DNA of 64,000 bases from Lacticaseibacillus suilingensis (GTDB lineage: Bacteria > Bacillota > Bacilli > Lactobacillales > Lactobacillaceae), in assembly GCF_016861845.1 (NCBI RefSeq), contig NZ_BOLV01000003.1, positions 62,001-126,000 of the forward strand, in the 5' to 3' direction. The stretch's first letter is position 1; each line of letters starts with the position of its first letter. This document shows, piece by piece, positions 15,421-24,374 of this stretch. A program made the position numbers and the translations under genes. Under the pieces are notes generated by a model that saw only the letters and a program-made list of their open reading frames with translations, was not told the origin of the DNA and did not search any database.

Positions 15421-15527
15421 TCGTTTGCTGTATCGCTTGTGCCCGAGAATTAGCCATGAACGCAGCCAAGAAAAAAGCGGCCACCCTGGCTCATCTTAGT
15501 TGGAACTACCTGCCACTGATAGCTTGA

Positions 15528-16187
15528 TTAACGATACCACCGAGGAGCCGGCCCATCAGTGTTAGGTTTGCTAATGCCAACCGAATCACCGATCATCTGA
15601 TCTGGCTGGTCGATCAGCTTCACGACCAAAGCGGCGACGCTTTTGCGCGAGACCTCGGTTCCTTTGAACGGTTGGCCTTTAACCGTCAACTCGTAATCAA
15701 TTTCGTCTTCGTCCTGAAACCAAGCTGGCCGGATCAGCGTGTAATCCAGCTGACTTGCTTCAACCACCTTGGTGGCATCAGCGTACGCCGTTAAGGTGTC
15801 CCCAAGCATGGCTTGATTCCAGCGCCCATATGCCCCCGGGATCTCACCATAAACGCCATTGGCAGAAATCCAGACCAAACGCGTCACGTGACTTTGGCAC
15901 ATTGCCGCCACGACGGATTGAGCCTGGGCCCCTAGATTCGCGCCATAAAGATTCGCATAAACTAGCGACTGACCCGTCATAATCCTGGCCAATTGCTTAG
16001 TGTCAGTGACATCAGCTTGAACAACATGGACGTTAGGATTCGATAAATCAAGATCGGCAAGCCGCTCTGGGTGACGCACTAACAGCGTCAGATTGGTGAT
16101 CTGGCCACCGATTTGAGGCAACAATTGTTTAACGACGATTTTTGCAATTGAACCGTTCGCGCCGAGAATCAACGCGTTCTTTACCAT
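15528..16187 (-). CDS. NAD(P)H-binding (SDR-like) oxidoreductase
   Basis: 219 residues. The N-terminal Rossmann motif LILGANGSIAKIVV and the later WISANGVYG mark an atypical short-chain dehydrogenase (NmrA/YwnB-like) whose substrate cannot be told. ATG at 16187 follows AGGAGG by 8 nt. The promoter at 16367-16397 has the 19-bp spacer and dyad typical of MerR activation, and the same layout precedes the next gene, so both probably answer to the MerR protein at 17177. Confidence 0.85.
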   Translation of the reverse strand: MVKNALILGANGSIAKIVVKQLLPQIGGQITNLTLLVRHPERLADLDLSNPNVHVVQADVTDTKQLARIMTGQSLVYANLYGANLGAQAQSVVAAMCQSHVTRLVWISANGVYGEIPGAYGRWNQAMLGDTLTAYADATKVVEASQLDYTLIRPAWFQDEDEIDYELTVKGQPFKGTEVSRKSVAALVVKLIDQPDQMIGDSVGISKPNTDGPAPRWYR

Positions 16188-16366
16188 TTGCTTGTCCTCC
16201 TTATGCAAAATGAATGCTAACCACACTCACTTCAATCGTGATGAATACGCCGCTGACGAGCATGACTAACCCCAATCACCCATGAGCACTGGTAGCGCTG
16301 GTAGCCATGCTAAAATGACCACGCTATGCCGCCAATATTTTGCGCTACTCGGATCGCGACTTTAGT

Positions 16367-16397
16367 ACTCTACTACCTATAGTCCACTATAGGTCAA
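16367..16397 (-). promoter_or_regulatory. MerR-type promoter 1
   Basis: Minus strand: TTGACC (16392-16397), 19-bp spacer, TAGAGT (16367-16372). The spacer region holds the dyad CCTATAGT-N2-ACTATAGG (16376-16393). Over-long spacers with a central dyad are the hallmark of MerR-activated promoters. Confidence 0.75.
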
Positions 16398-16412
16398 GTC
16401 AAACATCAAAAA

Positions 16413-16437
16413 ACTCCCACCTTTTACCAGTGAGAGT
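16413..16437 (-). terminator. Terminator after 16447 gene
   Basis: Minus strand ACTCTCAC pairs with GTGGGAGT (one G·U) and a T6 run follows. Confidence 0.7.
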
Positions 16438-16446
16438 CGGGCGGGT

Positions 16447-17121
16447 CTAATAGCGTTGCATTGGCCTTGGATTATTACCTGAATAAAGCGTAATCTGTTG
16501 CCCTAAAAACTGATGATTTTCAACGATATCGAGCATGCCCTTGGCGTAATCGGCGTAACTAATATAGTCATCCACCCCCTCGCTAGGATCAGCGGCGGGT
16601 AGATACTCATCGCCAGTGACCTCATAATGGCCACTAACTTTACCTGCTGGATCAAAATTATACGGTGGGGTCACATAAGTCCAGTCAACTGCTTGACTAT
16701 CCTTAAGCAGCTGCAAGCCAAGGCCATGGGCGAGACAAAGATCTTGCATGTACTTGGGATAATAACGCGGGTTCTCTTGCAGTTGATGGCGATGGTTTTG
16801 ATCCGTATAAAGCGTACTGGCGGCGCCTACTTTGAAGTATCGCGTCTTGGTCCCCTTCAACAATGAAATCACATGCATCAAGCCATCTGTGTGGACAGCC
16901 TCTCCCTCTGGCGACCAGGCCCCGACGGCATCAATTACGGCGTCTAAGCCGCTCATGTCATTTTTCGCGAGATCGCGGATATCTTTGACTAAGAGGTGAG
17001 TCACTTGCGGTCGCTTATGCAGGCGATGGGCAACGCCAACCACCTGGTGACCACGCCGCAGCGCTTCTTGATAGATTTTGCTGCCAGCCCGGCCGAATAC
17101 ACCAATAATCATTATTTTCAT
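16447..17121 (-). CDS. NAD(P)-binding oxidoreductase (NmrA/YhfK-like)
   Basis: 224 residues with the Rossmann start IMIIGVFGRAGSKIY and downstream YVTPPYNFDPAG. It resembles the small 'NAD(P)H-binding' proteins often induced by MerR regulators in lactobacilli; reaction unknown. GGAGG precedes the ATG by 7 nt. It is transcribed from its own MerR-type promoter (17141-17171) and ends at the terminator 16413-16437. It is not a close copy of the 15528 protein, though both share the fold. Confidence 0.83.
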   Translation of the reverse strand: MKIMIIGVFGRAGSKIYQEALRRGHQVVGVAHRLHKRPQVTHLLVKDIRDLAKNDMSGLDAVIDAVGAWSPEGEAVHTDGLMHVISLLKGTKTRYFKVGAASTLYTDQNHRHQLQENPRYYPKYMQDLCLAHGLGLQLLKDSQAVDWTYVTPPYNFDPAGKVSGHYEVTGDEYLPAADPSEGVDDYISYADYAKGMLDIVENHQFLGQQITLYSGNNPRPMQRY

Positions 17122-17140
17122 GATATGACCTCCGCCTTGT

Positions 17141-17171
17141 AGGATACATCCTAAAGTCGACTAGAGGTCAA
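17141..17171 (-). promoter_or_regulatory. MerR-type promoter 2
   Basis: Minus strand: TTGACC (17166-17171), 19-bp spacer, TATCCT (17141-17146). The dyad CCTCTAGT-CG-ACTTTAGG (17150-17167) matches promoter 1 in shape and half-site sequence. Confidence 0.75.
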
Positions 17172-17176
17172 GTGAT

Positions 17177-17635
17177 TCAGTCCCGTTGCAGGCGCTCATA
17201 TTGTTCGAAGGTCTGCTGGGAAATTTCCATGCTGTCCCCAACGAGGTGAATTCGCTCGGTGCCGGCTGCCAAAGCGGTTTGATAATACCACTGCTTAAAA
17301 TGGAGATGCGCCATTGAGACTTTCAGGCTGTCAATGCGATCCTGCAACTCCCGCTCATGCGTGTTCAGGAAATCAGCTCGGGCTTGCAGGGTTTGATCAC
17401 CCTCAAGGCGCCAACCTTCAAAGGTGGCACTATCCTTAATGGAAACGCCAGCGTCACGTAAATCCAAAATCATTTGCAACGTTCTAACATCATCCTCGTA
17501 AAAAACTCGCCGCCCGCCTGCATCGCGCTTTAACAAAGGTAATAATCCTTCCGCGTCATAGTAGCGAATCGCTTGAACCGTTAAACCTAAGCGCTCAGCA
17601 ACTTCGCCAATACTGTATGTCACTTCGTTATCCAT
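17177..17635 (-). CDS. MerR-family transcriptional regulator
   Basis: 152 residues. The N-terminal winged helix (YSIGEVAERLGLTVQAIRYYDAEGLLP in pieces) leads to a dimer coiled coil at about 80-115. There is no conserved cysteine sensor pair, unlike metal-sensing MerR, so it is closer to the organic-stress or AdhR-like group. ATG at 17635 follows GGGAGG; an in-frame upstream start would run into the mnmG terminator. Two dyad promoters downstream are its probable targets. Confidence 0.88.
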   Translation of the reverse strand: MDNEVTYSIGEVAERLGLTVQAIRYYDAEGLLPLLKRDAGGRRVFYEDDVRTLQMILDLRDAGVSIKDSATFEGWRLEGDQTLQARADFLNTHERELQDRIDSLKVSMAHLHFKQWYYQTALAAGTERIHLVGDSMEISQQTFEQYERLQRD

Positions 17636-17710
17636 CCTATCAACGCCTCCCTTTACTGCGCTATGGCATCCTCTCGACCAGTCTATCTTAATCCTCTGAC
17701 TTCGAAAAAT

Positions 17711-17748
17711 CGGCCCCAGCATCGTGGTTTAGTGCGATGCTGGGGCCG
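17711..17748 (-). terminator. Terminator of the mnmG operon
   Basis: CGGCCCCAGCATCG pairs with CGATGCTGGGGCCG, with a T-run on the minus strand. Confidence 0.88.
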
Positions 17749-17761
17749 GTTTGGTTGGGCG

Positions 17762-19663
17762 TTACGCGCCAACTTTGGCAATCTTGCCTTGTTCAATATA
17801 CACAGACAAAATCGCGATATCAGCAGGGTTCACCCCGCTAATGCGGGTGGCTTGAGCCAGCGTTTGCGGCTGGATTTTGGTCAGCTTCTGGCGCGCTTCG
17901 GTGGCGAGGCCGTTAATCGCTGCGTAATCGATGCGATCCGGAATCTTCTTGGCTTCCATGCGCTGCAGGCGGGCAATACTTTGCTGCTCCTTAGCGATGT
18001 AGCCGGCGTACTTCAGGGAAATTTCGACTTCTTCGGTAATGGTATGATCCAGCGGCGTCGCCAGCGGGATGAATTGCATCAGGTCCTGATAGCTGACTTC
18101 TGGCCGCTTGAGGAAATCGCTGGCCAGCACGCCGTCCTTCAGTGGCGCCGCGTTGATTGAGGCCAGCCATTCGTTAACCTGGCCTGGCTTCAGCCGTGTC
18201 GTTTGCAAACGCTGAATTTCGGCCGCAATGGCGGCTTTTTTGGCCTCAAACTGGGCAAAGCGCTCATCTGAGATCAGGCCGAGGGCATGGCCTTTTTCCG
18301 TCAGCCGCAAGTCGGCATTATCATGCCGCAGCAGCAGGCGATATTCTGCCCGGCTCGTCAGCAGCCGATACGGCTCGTTGGTGCCCTTGGTGACCAAGTC
18401 GTCGATCAAGACCCCAATGTAGGCGTCAGAGCGGCTGAGCGTGAAGCTAGGCTTGTTTTGGGCGCGCAGAGCCGCGTTGATGCCGGCCATGATCCCTTGA
18501 CCGGCGGCTTCTTCGTAGCCGCTGGTGCCGTTCATTTGCCCGGCGGTGAAAAGGTTTTTCACCACTTTAGTTTCCAACGTGGCGGTCAGCTGCCATGGCT
18601 CGATGATGTCATACTCGATGGCGTAACCGGGACGCATCAACTCGGCATGCTGCAAGCCGGCGACGCTGTGAAGCATCTTCAGCTGCACTTCTTCTGGCAT
18701 TGACGTCGAGAAGTCGCCCACATAGTATTCCTCCGTGTCGCGGCCTTCTGGCTCCAAAAATAGCTGGTGGCGCGGCTTGTCGGCAAAACGCACGACTTTA
18801 TCTTCAATCGACGGGCAATACCGCGGACCCACGCCTTTGATCACGCCGGAGAACATCGGCGCGCGGTCGAGGTTTTCGCGGATGATTTGGTGCGTCTGCT
18901 CATTGGTGTAGGTCATCCAGCAAGACATTTGATCTTTCAAATAAGCGGAATCTGGCGTTTCATAGGAGAACGCATGCGGCGCAACATCGCCAGGCTGCTC
19001 TTCGGTTTGATCAAAATCGATGGAATGGCCCACCACCCGCGGCGGGGTGCCGGTTTTGAAGCGGCGCAGCTTGAAGCCGAGGTGTTCAAGGTCTTCCGAC
19101 AGCTTGATGGAAGGCAGCGAGTTGTTCGGGCCGCTGCTGTACATCAGCTCCCCGATGATGATTTTCCCGCGAGAAGAGGTGCCAGCTGTCAGCACCACAC
19201 TCTTGGCCCGATACCGAGCCCCAGTGGCTGCCACGACGCCTACGCACACGCCATCTTCGACCAGCAGACGCTCTACCAACCCTTGGCGTAAATCCAAGTT
19301 AGGTTCAGCTTCAATGGTCGCCTTCATTGAGCGGTGGTACGCGGCTTTGTCTGCCTGGGCGCGCAGCGCGCGCACCGCGGGGCCTTTGCCGGTGTTCAGC
19401 ATCCGCATCTGGATGTAAGTTTTGTCGATGTTGCGGCCCATTTCGCCGCCAAGGGCATCAATTTCGCGCACCACGATGCCTTTGGCTGGCCCGCCCAAAG
19501 ACGGGTTGCAAGGCATAAAGGCCAGCATTTCTAGGCTGATGGTGATCAGCAGGGTCTTTTGCCCCATGCGCGCCGCGGCGAGGGCGGCTTCACAGCCGGC
19601 ATGGCCAGCGCCGACCACCACCACATCGTAGGCGGCGGCTTCATATTCACGTACTTGTGGCAT
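17762..19663 (-). CDS. mnmG: tRNA uridine 5-carboxymethylaminomethyl modification enzyme MnmG (GidA)
   Basis: 633 residues, normal length. With MnmE it installs the cmnm5 group on U34 of tRNAs using FAD, NADH and methylene-tetrahydrofolate. Visible: the FAD-binding [19 protein letters not shown] and the GidA signature around [11 protein letters not shown] with its conserved cysteine. ATG at 19663 follows AAAGGAG by 6 nt. It lies 11 bp after mnmE in the same operon. Confidence 0.97.
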   Translation of the reverse strand: MPQVREYEAAAYDVVVVGAGHAGCEAALAAARMGQKTLLITISLEMLAFMPCNPSLGGPAKGIVVREIDALGGEMGRNIDKTYIQMRMLNTGKGPAVRALRAQADKAAYHRSMKATIEAEPNLDLRQGLVERLLVEDGVCVGVVAATGARYRAKSVVLTAGTSSRGKIIIGELMYSSGPNNSLPSIKLSEDLEHLGFKLRRFKTGTPPRVVGHSIDFDQTEEQPGDVAPHAFSYETPDSAYLKDQMSCWMTYTNEQTHQIIRENLDRAPMFSGVIKGVGPRYCPSIEDKVVRFADKPRHQLFLEPEGRDTEEYYVGDFSTSMPEEVQLKMLHSVAGLQHAELMRPGYAIEYDIIEPWQLTATLETKVVKNLFTAGQMNGTSGYEEAAGQGIMAGINAALRAQNKPSFTLSRSDAYIGVLIDDLVTKGTNEPYRLLTSRAEYRLLLRHDNADLRLTEKGHALGLISDERFAQFEAKKAAIAAEIQRLQTTRLKPGQVNEWLASINAAPLKDGVLASDFLKRPEVSYQDLMQFIPLATPLDHTITEEVEISLKYAGYIAKEQQSIARLQRMEAKKIPDRIDYAAINGLATEARQKLTKIQPQTLAQATRISGVNPADIAILSVYIEQGKIAKVGA

Positions 19664-19674
19664 GTTTATCTCCT

Positions 19675-21063
19675 TTATTTTCCCAGACAAAATTGTGAAA
19701 ACAGCTGCGTGATCAGCTCATCCGGCGCGGCATCCCCGGTGATTTCACCGAGTTTATCCCACGCTGCGGTCATGTCGATTTGCACCAGGTCAATCGGCAT
19801 CCCCGCTTCAATGCCGGCCAGCACACTTTGCAGGCTGGCTTTGGCTTGCCGCAGCAGGCCGATTTGGCGGGAGTTGGTGACCATAACGGTGGTTTGGCTG
19901 TTTTCAATACCGCCAAAGAACAAGCTGGCGATTTGCTGATCCAGCGCTGCCACGCCTTCTGCCTTCAAAATGCTGGTGCGAATCAGCTGTTCGGCAGGCA
20001 CCAAGGCGGCTAGCTGGGTTTGATCCAGCTGAGCTGGCAAGTCTTGCTTATTCAGCACCACAATCCGCTTTTTAGCGGCGGTGGCTTTGATCAGAGCTTC
20101 ATCTTCGGCAGTGAGCGGCTGGCTGGCATCCAGCACCAAAATAATCAAATCCGCTTTGGTGATGGCTTGCCGCGAGCGTTCGACACCGATTTTCTCGACT
20201 TTATCGTCGGTGTCGCGAATCCCGGCGGTATCCACCAGCTTCAGCGGCACGCCGCGGACGTTGACATACTCTTCCAGCACATCGCGGGTGGTGCCTGGTA
20301 CATCGGTGACAATCGCCTTGTCCTCGTGCATCATGTGATTGAGCAGTGAGGATTTGCCAACATTCGGCCGGCCGACAATCGCCGTGGCAAGCCCTTCGCG
20401 TAGCACTTTGCCTTGACTAGCGGTTTGCAGCAGCTCATCCACGCGGCTCAGCACCAGTTGCGCTTTTTCCTGGAGCATTTTGGTGGTCATTTGGTCGGTG
20501 TCGTATTCTGGGTAGTCGATGTTGACTTCCACCTGCGCCAGCACTTCCAGAATCTCTTGGCGCAAGTTGGTGATCAGTCGCCGTAAATCGCCGTCCAGCT
20601 GATCGACCGCGACTTGCATGGCGCGATCGGTTTTGGCGCGAATCAAATCCATCACCGATTCCGCCTCAGTGAGGTCAATGCGGCCGTTCAAAAAGGCGCG
20701 TTTGGTGAATTCACCTGGTTCCGCCATGCGGGCGCCGGCGCCGAGCAGCAACTGCAGCACCCGGTTGGTGGAGACAATGCCGCCGTGGCAGTTGATTTCC
20801 ACCATGTCTTCGCGGGTGTAAGTCTTCGGCCCGCGCAGTACCGACACCATCACCTCGTCGACGGTTTCGCCGCTATCTGGGTCGATGATGTGCCCATAAT
20901 TAATCGTATTGGTCGGTACCTTCAGCAGATTTTTGCCGTGGTACACCTTGGCCGCGGTTTGTAGCGCCGCCTCGCCGGATAAGCGGACGATTGAAATCGC
21001 CCCTTCACCAGGTGGCGTTGAAATCGCGGCAATCGTATCGTAAGCAGTGATGGTTGTTCCCAA
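19675..21063 (-). CDS. mnmE: tRNA modification GTPase MnmE (TrmE)
   Basis: 462 residues. The N-terminal folate-binding domain begins [19 protein letters not shown]. An inserted G domain carries G1 [10 protein letters not shown]2 TTRD, G3 DTAG and G4 NKQD, and the C-terminal CLGK carries the catalytic cysteine. It dimerises and works with MnmG. The start at 21063 is a TTG, the only plausible start before the conserved N-terminus, preceded by a weak GGGTAGG. Confidence 0.96.
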   Translation of the reverse strand: MGTTITAYDTIAAISTPPGEGAISIVRLSGEAALQTAAKVYHGKNLLKVPTNTINYGHIIDPDSGETVDEVMVSVLRGPKTYTREDMVEINCHGGIVSTNRVLQLLLGAGARMAEPGEFTKRAFLNGRIDLTEAESVMDLIRAKTDRAMQVAVDQLDGDLRRLITNLRQEILEVLAQVEVNIDYPEYDTDQMTTKMLQEKAQLVLSRVDELLQTASQGKVLREGLATAIVGRPNVGKSSLLNHMMHEDKAIVTDVPGTTRDVLEEYVNVRGVPLKLVDTAGIRDTDDKVEKIGVERSRQAITKADLIILVLDASQPLTAEDEALIKATAAKKRIVVLNKQDLPAQLDQTQLAALVPAEQLIRTSILKAEGVAALDQQIASLFFGGIENSQTTVMVTNSRQIGLLRQAKASLQSVLAGIEAGMPIDLVQIDMTAAWDKLGEITGDAAPDELITQLFSQFCLGK

Positions 21064-21204
21064 AATAACCTACCCTTTCCAACAAAAAAAGCGCATCGCC
21101 ACGACAAACCACGCCCTGAGGCTGGTCGATCGTGGACAAAGCACTTTGACTACTTTATCACCTGTTAAATTGTGCCTGTATCATACAAAACCTGACGGCA
21201 AATG

Positions 21205-21963
21205 TCAAAAACTGCGGTGGGAGCGCGGTGTGATCACGACATAGCGCCGCGGGTCCGTGCCTTCCGAATGGGTTTCGACATAGGCATTATCTGCCAGGGC
21301 CTGGTGAATGGCCTTGCGTTCAAACGACGGCATTGGGTCGAGGTACACCGCCGTGCCGCGGGCCACGACTTCGCGTGCCGTTTTTTCGGCCAGGCGCCGC
21401 ACCGCTGTATCACGGCGTTCGCGGTAATCCCCAACGTTCAGCATGATGGTCCATTTGCTTTTACCGTAGTGATTGAACTCGGTTTGGGCCAAAAACTGAA
21501 TGGCGTTGATGATTTTACCGTGCTTGCCGATCAGCAAGGCGTCTTTGGCGGTGGTCAAATCGAACCACACCTGATCGCCGCGCCGTTCGTTATCGATGGT
21601 GGCGGCTAAGCCCAGCTGATTGGTGATATCTTCCAAATAACTTTGCACCAAGGCAATCGCGGTTTGATCGTCGCGTTTGGTGCCATCACGGCGCAACGCT
21701 TCTGGCAGCGGTGGTAAAGGCGGGCGGCGCTTCGGTTTTTCTGGCTTTGGCGCGGGCACGGCTTCAGCTTCCGCGACTGCCGTGGCGACATTGCTTGGTT
21801 CATTCAGTTGCAAGTTGACAATCGCTGGCTTGCGGCCGAGGCCGAGCACGCCTTTTTTCCCTTCTTGAACCACTTCCACGCTGATCTGATCCCGACCAGC
21901 TTGCATGGCTTCCAGTCCAGTGGCGATTGCTTTTTGAATCGTAGCACCCTGGAAAGTGGGCAT
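21205..21963 (-). CDS. jag: RNA-binding cell-elongation regulator Jag/EloR (KhpB)
   Basis: 252 residues. Jag_N domain at 1-50 (TIQKAIATGLEAM), a proline-rich basic linker, a KH domain with GKHGKIINAIQFLAQ, and a C-terminal R3H domain (RRDTAVRRLAEKTAREV). KhpB binds RNA with KhpA and controls cell elongation. ATG at 21963 follows AGGAGGG. Unusually, 343 bp containing two structured repeats separate it from yidC, with which it is normally tightly linked. Confidence 0.94.
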   Translation of the reverse strand: MPTFQGATIQKAIATGLEAMQAGRDQISVEVVQEGKKGVLGLGRKPAIVNLQLNEPSNVATAVAEAEAVPAPKPEKPKRRPPLPPLPEALRRDGTKRDDQTAIALVQSYLEDITNQLGLAATIDNERRGDQVWFDLTTAKDALLIGKHGKIINAIQFLAQTEFNHYGKSKWTIMLNVGDYRERRDTAVRRLAEKTAREVVARGTAVYLDPMPSFERKAIHQALADNAYVETHSEGTDPRRYVVITPRSHRSF

Positions 21964-22007
21964 AAGATTCCCTCCTAGTTGTGCTTGGTGAAACGATGTG
22001 CGGCGGA

Positions 22008-22176
22008 GTTGCGCTCCGGTCGGCAACGTCCGAGCGATTAGCTACGCCCAAGGCCTCGAAGCCAAAGAACGGCTTCAATGCCTTGAGCTTGATCAGCCCG
22101 TAGCGCATAGCGCGTACAGGCTGACATGCGGTAGAAAGGCTACTCGTCGGACTAAGCCCGCCGACCTCCACAGCCT
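22008..22176 (+). repeat. Structured intergenic repeat, long form (copy B)
   Basis: 169 nt. Arms: GTCCGA/TCGGAC, CGA/TCG, CCCAAGGC/GCCTTGAG, GAAGCC/GGCTTC, plus the extra TCAGCC/GGCTGA hairpin shared with copy A. It lies antisense to the yidC–jag transcript. Confidence 0.87.
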
Positions 22177-22181
22177 ATTTC

Positions 22182-22307
22182 TAGTTGCGCTCCGTGAGGC
22201 CAACGCCTGAGCAGCTAGCTACGCACTAGCCCTCACCGCCAAAAAGCGGCGGTAATGACTAGTGCTAGGCTACCTGTCAGGCTAAAACCGGCCTCACTCC
22301 GCAGCCT
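22182..22307 (+). repeat. Structured intergenic repeat, short form (copy C)
   Basis: 126 nt, the cleanest fold: TGAGGCC/GGCCTCA, GCCTGA/TCAGGC, CAG/CTG, CACTAG/CTAGTG, CCGCC/GGCGG with an AAAAAG-rich loop. It ends on the first base of the yidC stop codon. Confidence 0.88.
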
Positions 22308-23134
22308 TATTTCTTTAACGCTCGCTTATAAGCTTTCCGCACGGCCTTTTTGTGGTCTTTTTCGGCTTGGGCTTTTTCTTGGCGTTCGCGGCGGAGTTTG
22401 AATGGGTTTTGCAGGAAGAAGGTCTGGCCGAGTGAGAAGGCGTTGGTGACGACCCAGTAAACGGCCAGGGCACTTGGTAAGTTAATCGCGAAGAATAAGA
22501 TCATCAGTGGCGATACGGCCGCCATGATCCAGTTGCTTGAGGTGCGAACCGGCTGGGCCATCGTTGAAACCACACTGGTCGCCAAGGTGAACAAGGCCGC
22601 CAGAATAGGCATGATGAAGTATGGGTCAGGTGAGCCCAGGTGGACCCACAGGAAGTCCCCGACTTTCAGGGCTGGGGTGCGCCAGATTGCCTGGTACAAG
22701 GCAATCAGGAAGGGCATCTGCACGACGATTGGCAAGCAGCCCATCACTGGGTTGACACCGGCTTCGGCGTAAACGCGCTGGGTTTCGTCCCGCAGTTTTT
22801 GCTGCGTGGCGCGGTCTTTGGCGCTGTACTGCTTTTGCAGGGCCTTGATTTCAGGCGCGACCGCCTGCTGCTTGGCCATACTCTTGATCTGCAGGTAGCT
22901 CAACGGGAAAATCAGGATCCGGATGATCAAAGTAAAGAGAATGATCCCGACCCCGGCGTTACCGCCTGAGATTTTGGCCAGCCACAGGACAAACTGCGCC
23001 GCGTTATAAATGACGTAGCGATCCCAAGGGTTCGTGCTGGCCTTGGTGACGGTTGAGGTCCCGCAGGCAGTTAAGATGACGACCAAAGCCACCAACCCGA
23101 GGGTCAGCAGCAGTCGCTTAGTTGATTTCTTCAC
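22307..23134 (-). CDS. yidC: Membrane protein insertase YidC/OxaA
   Basis: 275 residues, Gram-positive size. A lipoprotein signal ends in VILTAC (lipobox), followed by five membrane segments of the Oxa1 fold and a basic C-terminal tail (RRERQEKAQAEKDHKK) that contacts ribosomes. It inserts and folds membrane proteins alone or with Sec. GGAGG precedes the start. It follows rnpA by about 40 bp. Confidence 0.95.
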   Translation of the reverse strand: MKKSTKRLLLTLGLVALVVILTACGTSTVTKASTNPWDRYVIYNAAQFVLWLAKISGGNAGVGIILFTLIIRILIFPLSYLQIKSMAKQQAVAPEIKALQKQYSAKDRATQQKLRDETQRVYAEAGVNPVMGCLPIVVQMPFLIALYQAIWRTPALKVGDFLWVHLGSPDPYFIMPILAALFTLATSVVSTMAQPVRTSSNWIMAAVSPLMILFFAINLPSALAVYWVVTNAFSLGQTFFLQNPFKLRRERQEKAQAEKDHKKAVRKAYKRALKK

Positions 23135-23174
23135 GAATAAGTCCTCCTAGATGACAGCTCCCTGCCATCCCTAT

Positions 23175-23534
23175 CTATATAGTAGTAACATCTTGTGAAG
23201 CCAAAACGCCGGCCAGTTTGAGGACATGCACCAAGTTGCGCTTGGTTTCAGCCATATCTAGCTGGGTGGCGTGGCGACGAGCGATCACGAGAAAGTCGGC
23301 TTGCGGGTCGAGGTCAGGTTTGAGCTCGAGCAGCGATTGCCGGATGTAGCGTTTGATTTGGTTACGCATCACCGCGGTATGGGCGACTTTTTTGCCGACC
23401 GAAATCCCCACGCGAAAGTGTTTCTGATCGCGCTGCAGGTGATAGATGACAAAATTACGGTTCGCCACGGACTCGCCGTTTTCGAACACGTCTTGGAACT
23501 CATCTTCTTTTTTAATGCGGTAAGACTTTCGCAA
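23175..23534 (-). CDS. rnpA: Ribonuclease P protein component
   Basis: 119 residues. The family core is RNRIKR-like (here [11 protein letters not shown]), with the N-terminal [12 protein letters not shown]. It assists RNase P RNA in 5' tRNA maturation. The start is TTG at 23534 with GAGGGAG 5 nt upstream. It lies 100 bp after rpmH, with a terminator-like hairpin between them. Confidence 0.95.
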   Translation of the reverse strand: MRKSYRIKKEDEFQDVFENGESVANRNFVIYHLQRDQKHFRVGISVGKKVAHTAVMRNQIKRYIRQSLLELKPDLDPQADFLVIARRHATQLDMAETKRNLVHVLKLAGVLASQDVTTI

Positions 23535-23600
23535 TGATACTCCCTCACAATCTGCTTTCTAGTATACAAGACAAGCCCTGACAGCGCACGGTTTTATTGA

Positions 23601-23630
23601 GCAAAAAAAAACCACTGACGCGGTCAGTGG
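23601..23630 (-). terminator. Terminator (attenuator) between rpmH and rnpA
   Basis: CCACTGAC and GTCAGTGG pair around 3 nt, with a T9 run on the minus strand, immediately after the rpmH stop. Confidence 0.75.
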
Positions 23631-23634
23631 CTGT

Positions 23635-23775
23635 TTAGGCAGATAATACTTTACGTCCCTTAGCGCGACGACGAGCTAAAACTTTACGGCCGTTCTTGGT
23701 GCTCATGCGCTTCATGAAGCCATGAACGCGTTCGCGGTGCCGCTTTTTAGGTTGGAAAGTCCGTTTGGTGGTCAT
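23635..23775 (-). CDS. rpmH: 50S ribosomal protein L34
   Basis: 46 residues starting [14 protein letters not shown], very basic, with [20 protein letters not shown], the invariant L34 sequence. AGGAGG precedes the ATG. First gene of the leftward origin operon. It is too short for many gene finders but unmistakable. Confidence 0.97.
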   Translation of the reverse strand: MTTKRTFQPKKRHRERVHGFMKRMSTKNGRKVLARRRAKGRKVLSA

Positions 23776-23944
23776 AGGAACACCTCCTATTTAGATTGCT
23801 ATTTTAAAATGACGGTTTCACGCCAAATAACGAGTGCTTATTCAGACAACTTTTCATTATACGGATGACGCCTTGTCTCGTCAAGGATTACCGCAAAAAA
23901 GATACGTGAAAAGTGCAGATCGCCCTGGGAAACACTGGCCAAAA

Positions 23945-24280
23945 TTGTCCACAAAATTGGCCAAAATGGTGGTGAACATTGTGGACAACTTGTGCACGCC
24001 AATCTGGCCATTTTGGCCAATTCACGGGTTTTCCCCTGACTTATCCGCTAATTCACACCCTGTCAGTCTAGTTATCCACAAGCAATATTTTGCCTGTGTA
24101 AAACGTGTGAAACACGCACTACAGTAGGCCTCACGTTTCACAGCCAAATGTGGATAACTGCTTAAATCCGTGGTTTGACGTGGTCTTTCCCCACCCTTGA
24201 GGACAAGTTGTCCGCAAGCTGTGGAAGCCGCTTTTGATTTGGCCGTGAAACATGTGGAAAACTCCTGAAGCTGTGGAAAA
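23945..24280. other. oriC part 1: DnaA-box cluster upstream of dnaA
   Basis: Consensus boxes TTATCCACA at 24072-24080 and TGTGGATAA at 24149-24157. Near-consensus boxes are at 23945 (TTGTCCACA), 23990 (TGTGGACAA), 24253 and 24272 (TGTGGAAAA). Together with the dnaA–dnaN gap this is the expected bipartite Firmicute origin. The 599-bp gap contains no gene. Confidence 0.9.
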
Positions 24281-24374
24281 CTCTGAGGTGAAATGCTAAA
24301 CTGAAAAAGCGATCATGGGCTACCGCTTAGGCGGCTTACCCTTGAATTTTTAACACGTTGCGGAGGGGCTTCGG

